Assembly: GCA_934183255.1 (NCBI GenBank)
Contig: CAKPSD010000001.1
Coordinates: forward strand, 434,001-498,000
Length of the DNA: 64,000 nt
Reading direction: 5' to 3'
Source: an uncultured Bacilli bacterium
GTDB taxonomy: Bacteria > Bacillota_I > Bacilli_A > RFN20 > DUOF01
Positions 26,128 to 33,625 of this stretch are shown here, piece by piece. The stretch's first letter is position 1. Each line of letters begins with the position of its first letter. The notes below the pieces were generated by a model, which saw nothing but the letters and a program-made list of their open reading frames with translations, was not told the origin of the DNA and did no database searches. The translations under genes were made by a program, and so were the position numbers.

Positions 26128-26756
26128 ATCAATTCTTTTATTTTATCATCAGTAATTATCTCTTTAGTTAAATATGAGCCCACTACTATTACATCAGCAC
26201 CAGCTTCTTTTACTAATTTACTAGTCTCCTTATTTACTCCTCCATCAACAGAAATAAGATAATGATTATTCTTTTTATTTTCTTTTAACCATCTTATCTT
26301 ATCTAAAGAACTATCCATAAACTTTTGGCCACCTTTTCCGGGCTCTACAGACATAACCAAAACTAAATCTATTAAAGGTAAATATTCTTTTAATACTCTA
26401 ACATCAGTATTAGGCTTAACACTAATTCCTACTTTCATATTATGTTTCTTTATTTCTTTAATAGTTTCTAAAACATTAGTAACACTTTCATAATGAAAGG
26501 TAATTTGATCTGCTTTTGCTTCTTTATACTCTTTTAAATATTTAGTAGGTTCATAAGTCATTAAATGAACATCTTTAAATAAGTTACAGTATTTACTAAC
26601 TTCCTTTACTACTTCATATTTAAATGTTTCATTTTCTACGAATTTACCATCCATTACATCAAAATGAATCCAATTGCTGTTATTAGTCATAAATCTTTCA
26701 ATTTGAGCTTTTCTATCTTTTTGTTCAATATTTAATATAGAAAGAGAAATAATCAT
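26124..26756 (-). CDS. rpe: Ribulose-phosphate 3-epimerase
   Basis: Interconverts ribulose 5-phosphate and xylulose 5-phosphate in the pentose phosphate pathway. 210-residue TIM barrel with WIHFDVMDGKF (metal His/Asp, 30-39), DVHLMTYEP, LVMSVEPGKGGQKF and the phosphate-binding VDGGVN. Its N-terminus is S-L-S-I-L where many orthologues have P-S-I-L. ATG overlaps the rsgA stop (ATGA). Operon with prpC-prkC-rsgA. Confidence 0.94.
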   Translation of the reverse strand: MIISLSILNIEQKDRKAQIERFMTNNSNWIHFDVMDGKFVENETFKYEVVKEVSKYCNLFKDVHLMTYEPTKYLKEYKEAKADQITFHYESVTNVLETIKEIKKHNMKVGISVKPNTDVRVLKEYLPLIDLVLVMSVEPGKGGQKFMDSSLDKIRWLKENKKNNHYLISVDGGVNKETSKLVKEAGADVIVVGSYLTKEIITDDKIKELM

Positions 26757-27628
26757 TTTTTATACGCATCCTTTCTTCTTTTAGCAGTCTCTAATAACTT
26801 TAAATAATTCTCATAACTTTCTTTTAAAATTATATTTTCATCCACTAAAGCCTTAATTTTGCATCCTGGTTCTGATTCATGTAAACATCCTCTATACTTG
26901 CAATTTAAACCTTCTTTAAAACCTGGAAAAGTATATGATAATCTTTCTGCATCTATATCTAACTCCATAGAAGAAAAACCTGGGGTATCCGCAACTAATC
27001 CGCCCCCAACACTAAAAAACTCTACTTCTCTAGTTGTATGCTTTCCTCTTCCTAAACTAGAAGAATAATCACCAGTTTTTAATAATAATTCTTTATTTAA
27101 TGAATTTAATAAAGTAGATTTACCTGCTCCACTTTGACCTGTAACAATACTTAATTTATCTTTAAATATTTTTTCTAGCTCTTTATCATTTTCATTATCT
27201 AAACTATTTCCAACATATACTTCAATTCCAATACTTCTATAATAATTAAAGTATTTTTCAAACTTACTTAAATTTTTAACTTTATCTTTCTTAGAAAAAT
27301 AAATAATAGGTTTTATTTCATTATCAAGTACTTGTACAAGCAACTTGTCTAATAGTAATGAAGAAAAATCAGGCTCTACTAAAGAAGTTACAATTATTAC
27401 TTGATCAATATTTGCAACAGGTGGTCTAATAAGTCTATTTTTTCTCTCTTCTATACTTTTAATATATCCTTCATTAACATTTGTTATTTCATAGTTAACA
27501 TAGTCTCCTGCTATTGGTATTTTTTTATAATCTCTTAATTTTCCAGAAGCAGTAGTTTTTACAACATTATTCCCATCAAGGACATAGAAAAGTCCTCCTA
27601 CAACTCTTGTAATGATTCCCTTAGGCAT
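26753..27628 (-). CDS. rsgA: Ribosome small-subunit maturation GTPase RsgA
   Basis: Circularly permuted GTPase that helps mature the 30S subunit. N-terminal OB fold (MPKGIITRVVGGLFYVLDG...), GTPase core with TGQSGAGKST (P-loop) and ADTPGF (G3), and the C-terminal zinc motif CKYRGCLHESEPGC. I chose ATG 27628, with AAAGGAA upstream and the usual N-terminus. It overlaps the end of prkC by 8 bp. The order prkC-rsgA-rpe is the standard Firmicutes order. Confidence 0.95.
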   Translation of the reverse strand: MPKGIITRVVGGLFYVLDGNNVVKTTASGKLRDYKKIPIAGDYVNYEITNVNEGYIKSIEERKNRLIRPPVANIDQVIIVTSLVEPDFSSLLLDKLLVQVLDNEIKPIIYFSKKDKVKNLSKFEKYFNYYRSIGIEVYVGNSLDNENDKELEKIFKDKLSIVTGQSGAGKSTLLNSLNKELLLKTGDYSSSLGRGKHTTREVEFFSVGGGLVADTPGFSSMELDIDAERLSYTFPGFKEGLNCKYRGCLHESEPGCKIKALVDENIILKESYENYLKLLETAKRRKDAYKK

Positions 27629-28499
27629 CTTTTTTATTCCTTTTAAATAATCTAGCAAATAAACTTGGCCTAGCAGCATCAACTCCCATTACAGCTTGTA
27701 AATCATGTTTAAAGGCTTTCATACTTTGATATCTGTTATCTGGATTTTTAGCACATGCTTTATTAATAATTTTTTCTATTTTAGGACTTACATCACTTCT
27801 AATTTTATGAATACTAGGTAATGGTTCCTCAATTTGTTTCATAGCAATATTAACTGGAGTACTATCATTAAATGGTTGTTTACCTGCTAATAATTCAAAG
27901 AAAGTAATACCTAAAGCATAGATATCTGATCTAGGACTAGCACCTTTACCTTTTAACATTTCTGGAGCCATATAATGGACACTACCAACTACCATATCTT
28001 TTTGTGTAATATTAGGAGCATCACTAATTGTAGCAATACCAAAGTCTAATAGTTTTACTCCTCCATCATATTGCATCATAACATTTTGAGGTTTAATATC
28101 ACGATGTATTACCCCGTGTTCATGAGCGTGCATTAAAGCATCTGCTAGTTGATATATAATATCACATGCTTCAAGTGGAGAAAAAGCTCCTCTAGTAATT
28201 AATAAATCTTTTAAAGACTTACTTTCTACATATTCCATAACAATATAAGGTTTTCCCTTATATTCATCTATATCATATATTTCTACAATATTTGGGTGTC
28301 TTAAAGATGCACATGCTCTTGCTTCTCTTTGAAATCTAGCAATATTTAATGGATCTTTAAATGTTTCTTCCTTCATTATCTTAACTGCTACTTGTTTTTT
28401 ATTTATAGTATCTTCTGCTAGATAAACATAAGACATTCCACCCTCTTGTATAAGAGAAGTAATAAAGTATCTATTTTTTAAAACTTTACCTATCATCAT
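27621..28499 (-). CDS. prkC: Serine/threonine protein kinase (PrkC-type, kinase domain only)
   Basis: Hanks-type kinase: glycine-rich loop LIQEGGMSYVYLAED, catalytic lysine VAVKIMKEE, HRDIKPQNVM, DFG and APE (MAPEML). The protein is about 292 residues and stops shortly after the kinase domain (RLFKRNKKDA). B. subtilis PrkC also has a membrane segment and three PASTA repeats, which are absent here, so it cannot sense peptidoglycan fragments in that way. I chose ATG 28499, whose ATGA overlaps the prpC stop, with GGAGG 7 bp upstream. Works with the PP2C phosphatase before it. Confidence 0.9.
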   Translation of the reverse strand: MMIGKVLKNRYFITSLIQEGGMSYVYLAEDTINKKQVAVKIMKEETFKDPLNIARFQREARACASLRHPNIVEIYDIDEYKGKPYIVMEYVESKSLKDLLITRGAFSPLEACDIIYQLADALMHAHEHGVIHRDIKPQNVMMQYDGGVKLLDFGIATISDAPNITQKDMVVGSVHYMAPEMLKGKGASPRSDIYALGITFFELLAGKQPFNDSTPVNIAMKQIEEPLPSIHKIRSDVSPKIEKIINKACAKNPDNRYQSMKAFKHDLQAVMGVDAARPSLFARLFKRNKKDA

Positions 28500-29227
28500 A
28501 AACATTCCTCCAACAAAATAACACTTATATTATCAAATCCACCATTGTCATTAGCTTCATCTATTAATTTATTTACTTTATCTTTTATAGATATATCTTC
28601 ATCTAAGATCTTTTTAATTTTAGTTTCATCAACCATATTGTATAAACCATCAGAACAAATAAGATAATTATCTTTTTGATTAACTTCTTTAATTTGTACA
28701 TCAAGCATATCATTAGGAGCACTTCCTACGGCACATAGTAACATACCTCTTCTAGGATGATTTTTAGCTTCTTTTTTATTTATATATCCAGCTTTATATA
28801 AAGCTTCTGCAAAAGTTTGATCTTCGCTAACTTGAACAAGTTTTCTTTTACCATACGAATAAACTCTACTATCTCCAACACTTGCATACACCTTATAATC
28901 TTTAGTTACTAAAAAGCTTATTACCGTAGTCCCCATTCCCTTTAATTTAGGATTTTTATTGCCTGAAGATATTATTTCTTTATTTGCCTTTAAAACCATC
29001 TTATATAACCATTCTTTTGCTTCTTCTATATTTGTATACTTGCTCTTATTAAATTCGTTTTTAAAGGTATTAATGCACTTTTTACAAGCTATCGCTCCAC
29101 CTGCATGTCCACCCATACCATCACACAATACAAATAAGGAATCACCATTCTCTTTAGTTAATCCTAAAACATCATCTTGATTATTATTTCTAGATAGCCC
29201 TTTATCAGTCATCAAAAAACTATTCAC
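28496..29227 (-). CDS. prpC: PP2C-family protein phosphatase
   Basis: Metal-dependent Ser/Thr phosphatase that counteracts PrkC. Motifs: TDKGLSRNNNQDD (metal Asp), LFVLCDGMGGHAGG, VYASVGDSRVY, LLCAVGSAPN, LICSDGLYNMV and GGFDNISVIL. About 243 residues. I chose GTG 29227 because AAGGAGGG lies 8 bp upstream, inside the last codons of rlmN, and it gives the usual short N-terminus; ATG 29212 is the alternative. It overlaps rlmN by 8 bp and prkC by 4 bp. Confidence 0.93.
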   Translation of the reverse strand: MNSFLMTDKGLSRNNNQDDVLGLTKENGDSLFVLCDGMGGHAGGAIACKKCINTFKNEFNKSKYTNIEEAKEWLYKMVLKANKEIISSGNKNPKLKGMGTTVISFLVTKDYKVYASVGDSRVYSYGKRKLVQVSEDQTFAEALYKAGYINKKEAKNHPRRGMLLCAVGSAPNDMLDVQIKEVNQKDNYLICSDGLYNMVDETKIKKILDEDISIKDKVNKLIDEANDNGGFDNISVILLEECL

Positions 29228-30269
29228 TAATAATACCCTCCTTCTTTGCTCTAAGTTGCCCACATGCCGCATCTATATCAGAGCCAAATTCTTTTCTAAT
29301 AGTTACATTAACACCTATTCTTTTTAACTCTTCATAAAATGCTCTTACACTTTCTTTATCACTTCTTTTAAATTCATTCTCGCTTACTTCATTATATGGA
29401 ATTAAATTTACATAAGCAAAAGTTCCTTTAAGTAAACTAGCTAATTCACTAGCATTCTTCAATGAATCATTTAATCCTTTTAATAAAATATATTCAATAG
29501 TTACTCTTCTATTTGAATTACTTTCATACTCTTTTATTGCTTCAAATAGTTTTTCAAGTGGATAAGCCTTATTAACTGGCATTATTTTATTTCTTGTTTC
29601 ATTATTAGAAGCATGTAATGATATTGCTAAATTAACCTGGATTCCTTCTTTTGAATACTTAACTATTTTATCAGGTATACCAGAAGTTGATACTGTAATG
29701 TGTCTAGCACCTATTGCTAAACCTTTTTGATCATTTATTATTTTAATAAAATTCATAACATTATCATAATTATCAAAAGGTTCACCACTTCCCATAATTA
29801 CAACATGGCTAACTCTTTCTCCTTTTCCTTCTTCATCTAAATATTCTTGTATCTTCATGATTTGGGCTACCATTTCACTAGCCTTTAAATCTCTTTGTTT
29901 TTTGATTAAACCTGAAGCACAAAACTTGCAGCCCATGTTACATCCTACTTGTGAACTAACACATACTGCATTACCATAGTCATATCTCATAAGAACAGTT
30001 TCTACACTCATCTTATCTTCAAATTCTAATAATAACTTAACTGTACCATCATAAGAAACTTGCTTTCTAATAATAGTAGGTAGATTCATAGTATATTTTT
30101 CTTTTAAAACTTCTCTAAAAGCTAAAGACACATCACTCATGCTATCAATATCTTTTACCCTCTTTTGATAAAGCCATCCATATATTTGAGTAGCCCTAAA
30201 ACTTTTTTGACCTAATTCTACCATTTCTTTACTTAAATTTTCTAAAGAATAATTATATAAACTTTCCAT
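29220..30269 (-). CDS. rlmN: Dual-specificity 23S rRNA/tRNA methyltransferase RlmN
   Basis: Radical-SAM enzyme making 2-methyladenosine in 23S rRNA and tRNA. The cluster motif is CNMGCKFC. Other family segments: RATQIYGWLYQKRV, VSHVVIMGSGEPFDN, ISLHASNNETRNKIMP, LIPYNEV and the C-terminal GSDIDAACGQLR with the catalytic Cys. 349 residues. I chose ATG 30269 with GGTGA 8 bp upstream; GTG 30281 overlaps that site. First gene of the rlmN-prpC-prkC-rsgA-rpe operon. Confidence 0.95.
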   Translation of the reverse strand: MESLYNYSLENLSKEMVELGQKSFRATQIYGWLYQKRVKDIDSMSDVSLAFREVLKEKYTMNLPTIIRKQVSYDGTVKLLLEFEDKMSVETVLMRYDYGNAVCVSSQVGCNMGCKFCASGLIKKQRDLKASEMVAQIMKIQEYLDEEGKGERVSHVVIMGSGEPFDNYDNVMNFIKIINDQKGLAIGARHITVSTSGIPDKIVKYSKEGIQVNLAISLHASNNETRNKIMPVNKAYPLEKLFEAIKEYESNSNRRVTIEYILLKGLNDSLKNASELASLLKGTFAYVNLIPYNEVSENEFKRSDKESVRAFYEELKRIGVNVTIRKEFGSDIDAACGQLRAKKEGIISE

Positions 30270-30307
30270 ATAGTTAATCACCGCTATTATTGTAACATTA
30301 TTATAAT

Positions 30308-30342
30308 AAAAAAGAATTAAATTTTTTATAATTTAATTCTTT
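30308..30342 (-). terminator. Terminator of the coiled-coil array
   Basis: Twelve-bp AT-rich stem (30311-30322 with 30331-30342), with a T run on the minus strand. It separates the last array gene from rlmN. Confidence 0.75.
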
Positions 30343-30348
30343 TTACTA

Positions 30349-30765
30349 CTATATCTTTTTATTTTTATTTAAAGCATTTGCTCTATTAATTATAGTAATA
30401 GCAATATCATTTACTTTTTTTTCATCTTTTTTTAACTTATCCATTAATGTTAACTTAAATGTTGCTATTGAATCTCTATTTGCAACAATATCATTATGTT
30501 TTCTTGCTATCTCATTCTTTTCATATCCATCAGGCAATGCATAAAATCGTTTTGCTAAACCTTCACACTCTTTATCCATATCATTAATTTTATTATATAA
30601 GCAAGTAGCCGCAGCATGTACAATTTGATATTCTATAATAGCATCATAATACTTTTTCTTAGTTATATCATCAAAATCAGTATCATTTAAAGTATCGGTT
30701 AAATTCTTTTTAATTTCATCTAATTCTTTTAATTTTTCTTTAGTTATATATTGCTTTAAATCCAT
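30349..30765 (-). CDS. Coiled-coil array protein 7
   Basis: 138 residues, almost entirely helical, no signal or membrane segment, Lys-rich end (NKNKKI). It shares the array core: a D-x-x-K-x-K-Y-YD segment (KKKYYDAIIEY), then about 45 residues later a R/K-HND segment (ARKHNDIVANR). The family is unknown to me. AGGAGGT precedes ATG 30765. It lies 11 bp after array protein 6 and has no promoter of its own, so the two are co-transcribed. Probably cytoplasmic and multimeric through coiled coils (inference). Confidence 0.65.
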   Translation of the reverse strand: MDLKQYITKEKLKELDEIKKNLTDTLNDTDFDDITKKKYYDAIIEYQIVHAAATCLYNKINDMDKECEGLAKRFYALPDGYEKNEIARKHNDIVANRDSIATFKLTLMDKLKKDEKKVNDIAITIINRANALNKNKKI

Positions 30766-30776
30766 TTTGTTACCTC

Positions 30777-31220
30777 CTATTTTTTAGTAAATCTAGTAGT
30801 TTCTTCATTACGTTTTTTATTCATTACTTTTATACGCTTACTAATTTGTTTATCTATTCTAGATACCTTGAACTTCATTGCTTTGCATTTCTTTATTAAA
30901 TCAGTTCTAAGCTTTTCAAGGTTTTCTTTTTCAAGCTCTATAGAACTATATGTGTCTGCTATATCCATCTTAGTAACATCATCAGCACCTTTAGCACTCT
31001 TATTTAATGCTTCACATTTTTCATTTAATTCTTTAATCTTTTCTTCTAATGAATCAATTGCTGCTAACATATACTCATGTTTTACCATATAATCATAAAA
31101 TTCTTCTTTACTATCAATATCTAAATCAGTTTTCTTTAAATCATCAGATAAATTATTTTCATATCTATGAACTCTTTCCATATACTCATCTAAAATATAT
31201 TTTATTAACTCTTCCATCAT
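30777..31220 (-). CDS. Coiled-coil array protein 6
   Basis: About 147 helical residues with the shared core KEEFYDYMVKHEYMLAAID, followed by a long Glu/Lys coiled coil (EEKIKELNEKCEALNK). The tail is very basic (SKRIKVMNKKRN). I chose ATG 31220 with GAGGTG upstream; GTG 31226 lies inside that site. A promoter of the array type (TTGAAA-16-TAAAAT) sits immediately upstream (31236-31263). Unknown function. Confidence 0.65.
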   Translation of the reverse strand: MMEELIKYILDEYMERVHRYENNLSDDLKKTDLDIDSKEEFYDYMVKHEYMLAAIDSLEEKIKELNEKCEALNKSAKGADDVTKMDIADTYSSIELEKENLEKLRTDLIKKCKAMKFKVSRIDKQISKRIKVMNKKRNEETTRFTKK

Positions 31221-31235
31221 TAACACCTCATATAT

Positions 31236-31263
31236 ATTTTACCATCATTATACTTATTTTCAA
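31236..31263 (-). promoter_or_regulatory. Array-type promoter for protein 6
   Basis: Minus strand: TTGAAA (31263-31258), 16 bp, TAAAAT (31241-31236). The same hexamers and spacing occur before array proteins 2 to 5. Confidence 0.7.
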
Positions 31264-31272
31264 TAATTATTT

Positions 31273-31800
31273 TTATTTACGTTTATTATTCTTTTTCTCT
31301 ATTTTAGATATTCTTTTATTAATTGTTTCTCTTGCTTTTGTAGCTTCTTTATATGTTTTTTTTGTTACTTCAACTAATTCTTCTGCCAAGTTTTTCAAAA
31401 CCGCTGACTCTTTTCTTAATCTCTCTATTTTTATTTTTTCAGCAGTTGTTTTATTAAGCCTACCAACTATATCATTATGTTCTTTTACTATTGCACTTTG
31501 AGATTTAACTACTACATTTCCCACATCCATTAAATAACTGTTTTTCATCATCACATCATATATTTTTTCTTTTTCTTTTTCTTTAAAATCTGTTTTTTCT
31601 AAATCTTTTTTTATATTTGCGGCATATTCATATGCTTCTTTTATTGTATTTAGGCAGTATTCTTTAATATTATCATATCGAGAATACTTTATAAAAATTT
31701 GTGAAAATTTTTCTATAGTCTCATTATTAAATTCAGATTTTGCAAAAAAATCTCTTACTATTTTTTCAAATTCTTCTTGTTTTATTGTATTAACTTCCAT
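31273..31800 (-). CDS. Coiled-coil array protein 5
   Basis: 175 residues. The N-terminus MEVNTIKQEEFEK and the segment FIKYSRYD are nearly the same as in protein 4, and the segment KEKIYDVMMKNSYLMDV then VKEHNDIVGRLNK matches the array core. The C-terminal third is a basic coiled coil ending in KKNNKRK. No membrane segment. Clear paralogue of the two genes upstream. Own promoter in a duplicated cassette. Function unknown. Confidence 0.75.
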   Translation of the reverse strand: MEVNTIKQEEFEKIVRDFFAKSEFNNETIEKFSQIFIKYSRYDNIKEYCLNTIKEAYEYAANIKKDLEKTDFKEKEKEKIYDVMMKNSYLMDVGNVVVKSQSAIVKEHNDIVGRLNKTTAEKIKIERLRKESAVLKNLAEELVEVTKKTYKEATKARETINKRISKIEKKNNKRK

Positions 31801-31806
31801 TCAATC

Positions 31807-31889
31807 CAACTCCCTACTAGTAAAATTTTAACATATATATACTAGTTTTCAAGTTTTATTTTTTTATTCATAAAAAAGAGAACTTTTGT
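31807..31889. repeat. Promoter/terminator cassette, copy A
   Basis: About 83 bp nearly identical to 32459-32543. It contains the minus-strand promoter of protein 5 (TTGAAA 31852-31847, 16 bp, TAAAAT 31830-31825) and a hairpin for the end of protein 4 (AGAGAAC / GTTATCT, with one mismatch that is absent in copy B). Confidence 0.85.
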
Positions 31890-31918
31890 TATCTTACTAT
31901 ATATGTTTATTAAAATTA

Positions 31919-32452
31919 TTATCTTTTTTTACTATTTTTTTGAATAGTTCTCTTTATTACTTCAGCATCTTTGGCTGCTTTTTTTCGTACTTTTTTGCTT
32001 ATATCATTTATATTATCTATTGCTTCTTGTAAGTATGCTGCTTCTCTTTTTAGTTTTGCATTTTTCTCTCTCATAATATTTTTTTCTTTTTCTGAGTTTG
32101 TTTTATATATTTTTTCAAGTCTATCATTGTGATCATCGACAACACTATTACGTGCCTCAACAGCAACATCATGCACATCAGCTAAATAATTGTATTTCAT
32201 TATTTCATCATAAAGTTTATTTTTTACTTTATCTTTACATCCCGTTTCTTCTAAACTTTCTAACAAATCATTTTTATAATCGTATGATTTTTTTATAACA
32301 TCCAAAACATACGTTTTAATAGAATCATAACGTGAATATTTTATAAAAAGTTCTGTAAATTCCACTTTTTTTTCATCATTAAAATTAGAACTTTCAAAAT
32401 AATCTTTTACTGTTTTTTCAAATTGTTCTTGCTTTATTGTATTAACTTCCAT
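31919..32452 (-). CDS. Coiled-coil array protein 4
   Basis: About 177 residues starting MEVNTIKQEQFEK. It shares FIKYSRYDSIK, the core KNKLYDEIMKYNYLADVHDV and DDHNDRLEKIYK with proteins 3 and 5. C-terminal coiled coil and basic tail (KNSKKR). I chose ATG 32452 (GGGAG upstream) over the TTG at 32461. Cytoplasmic by sequence. The conserved SRYD and ADVHDV segments suggest a real shared fold and not just low-complexity helix. Confidence 0.75.
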   Translation of the reverse strand: MEVNTIKQEQFEKTVKDYFESSNFNDEKKVEFTELFIKYSRYDSIKTYVLDVIKKSYDYKNDLLESLEETGCKDKVKNKLYDEIMKYNYLADVHDVAVEARNSVVDDHNDRLEKIYKTNSEKEKNIMREKNAKLKREAAYLQEAIDNINDISKKVRKKAAKDAEVIKRTIQKNSKKR

Positions 32453-32458
32453 TATTTT

Positions 32459-32543
32459 CAACTCCCTACTAACAAAATTTTAACATATGTATACTAGTTT
32501 TCAAGTTTTATTTTTTTATTCATAAAAAAAAGAGAACTTTGGT
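32459..32543. repeat. Promoter/terminator cassette, copy B
   Basis: Direct repeat of 31807-31889. Contains the minus-strand promoter of protein 4 (TTGAAA 32504-32499, 16 bp, TAAAAT 32482-32477) and overlaps the terminator after protein 3. Confidence 0.85.
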
Positions 32544-32548
32544 TCTCT
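32524..32548 (-). terminator. Terminator of array protein 3
   Basis: Stem AGAGAAC (32531-32537) / GTTCTCT (32542-32548), with a seven-base run of T on the minus strand. Confidence 0.8.
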
Positions 32549-32552
32549 TCTA

Positions 32553-33095
32553 TCAACGTTTATTTGATTTTTTTTCTACTTTTTCAATACGTTTATTAAT
32601 TGTTGTCTTAGCTTTTTGTGATTCTTTATAAGTTTTAGTTGTTGTTTTATTTAAATTTTCATTTAGTTCTTCTAAGCGAGCTTTTTCTTTTCTAAGACGA
32701 ATATTTTTAATTTTCATAGTATTTGTTGATTTTTCAGATGTTGACTTATTAATTTTATCAACGGTTTCATTATGCTCTTTTGTTATAGATTTTTGTGCTT
32801 CTAAAGATACATCATGTACATCTGCCAAGTAATTATGCCTCATTATCGCATCATATAATTCTTTTTTTACTGATTCTCTAAAATCTACCTTTTGTAAATC
32901 TTCATATGTTTTTTTAGATAATTCATAAGAATTTTTTATCATTTCTAAACAAAACATCTTAACTTCAGGATAACGAGAATATTTTATAAAAAGTTCTGAA
33001 AACTCTGCTTTAACACTTGAAGTAAACTTAGATTTATCAAAATAATCTTTTACTAAATTTTCAAATTCTACGTCACTTTTTACATTTGCTGCCAT
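32553..33095 (-). CDS. Coiled-coil array protein 3
   Basis: About 180 residues from ATG 33095 (AGGAG upstream; the TTG at 33104 is inside that site). Contains FIKYSRYPEVK, the core KKELYDAIMRHNYLADVHDV, TKEHNETVDKINK, and a basic coiled-coil C-terminus (EKVEKKSNKR). Closest to proteins 4 and 5. Own array-type promoter and own terminator, so it is an independently transcribed unit. Confidence 0.75.
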   Translation of the reverse strand: MAANVKSDVEFENLVKDYFDKSKFTSSVKAEFSELFIKYSRYPEVKMFCLEMIKNSYELSKKTYEDLQKVDFRESVKKELYDAIMRHNYLADVHDVSLEAQKSITKEHNETVDKINKSTSEKSTNTMKIKNIRLRKEKARLEELNENLNKTTTKTYKESQKAKTTINKRIEKVEKKSNKR

Positions 33096-33118
33096 CGTAA
33101 TCAACTCCTATTAATCTA

Positions 33119-33146
33119 ATTTTATCATTTCTTATAATTTTTTCAA
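33119..33146 (-). promoter_or_regulatory. Array-type promoter for protein 3
   Basis: Minus strand: TTGAAA (33146-33141), 16 bp, TAAAAT (33124-33119). Confidence 0.7.
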
Positions 33147-33148
33147 GT

Positions 33149-33556
33149 TTAATATTTTTTATCAACAATAATTTTTTTGTCTTCTTTTAATTGACTTTTC
33201 AAATTACATATCATTGGATATAGTGATGATAATAATTTTTCCAAATCTTTATATGCTACACGCATCTTTTCCAATTCTTTAGATATTTTAATTGTTTTGT
33301 TTTTCAAAGTTTTTCTCTCTACTATATCTTGTGAATTATTAAATTTACCGACTAAAATATTATATTCTTCTGCTTTTTCTCTATATATTTCTTTTAGGCT
33401 ATCCATATAACCAATAATATCACTATTTGCTACTAAAAGATCATATGCTTCTTTTTTATCTTTTTCACTTAAATTTGTTTTACTTATTAACTCTTTTATA
33501 TCACTTTCATATTTTAAAGTTTCCTCAATAACCTTTTTTAATTTTATATATTTCAT
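33149..33556 (-). CDS. Coiled-coil array protein 2
   Basis: About 135 residues from ATG 33556. Shorter than its neighbours, lacking the N-terminal SRYD unit, but it keeps the core KKEAYDLLVANSDIIGYMD and AEEYNILVGKFNN. All-helical with a Lys-rich end (DKKY). Own array-type promoter. TTG 33571 is an earlier possible start but would lie over the promoter's -10 box. Confidence 0.65.
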   Translation of the reverse strand: MKYIKLKKVIEETLKYESDIKELISKTNLSEKDKKEAYDLLVANSDIIGYMDSLKEIYREKAEEYNILVGKFNNSQDIVERKTLKNKTIKISKELEKMRVAYKDLEKLLSSLYPMICNLKSQLKEDKKIIVDKKY

Positions 33557-33575
33557 TTTTTCAGCACCCAATCTT

Positions 33576-33603
33576 ATTTTACCATAAGATTATTTGTTTT
33601 CAA
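33576..33603 (-). promoter_or_regulatory. Array-type promoter for protein 2
   Basis: Minus strand: TTGAAA (33603-33598), 16 bp, TAAAAT (33581-33576). Confidence 0.7.
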
Positions 33604-33625
33604 GAAATATTTCTTTCATGCACGT

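Noticed and set aside
31049..31501. 150-residue frame antisense to the coiled-coil array
   Set aside because: It is the complement of Lys-rich helical genes, has no ribosome binding site and gives a low-complexity hydrophobic protein.
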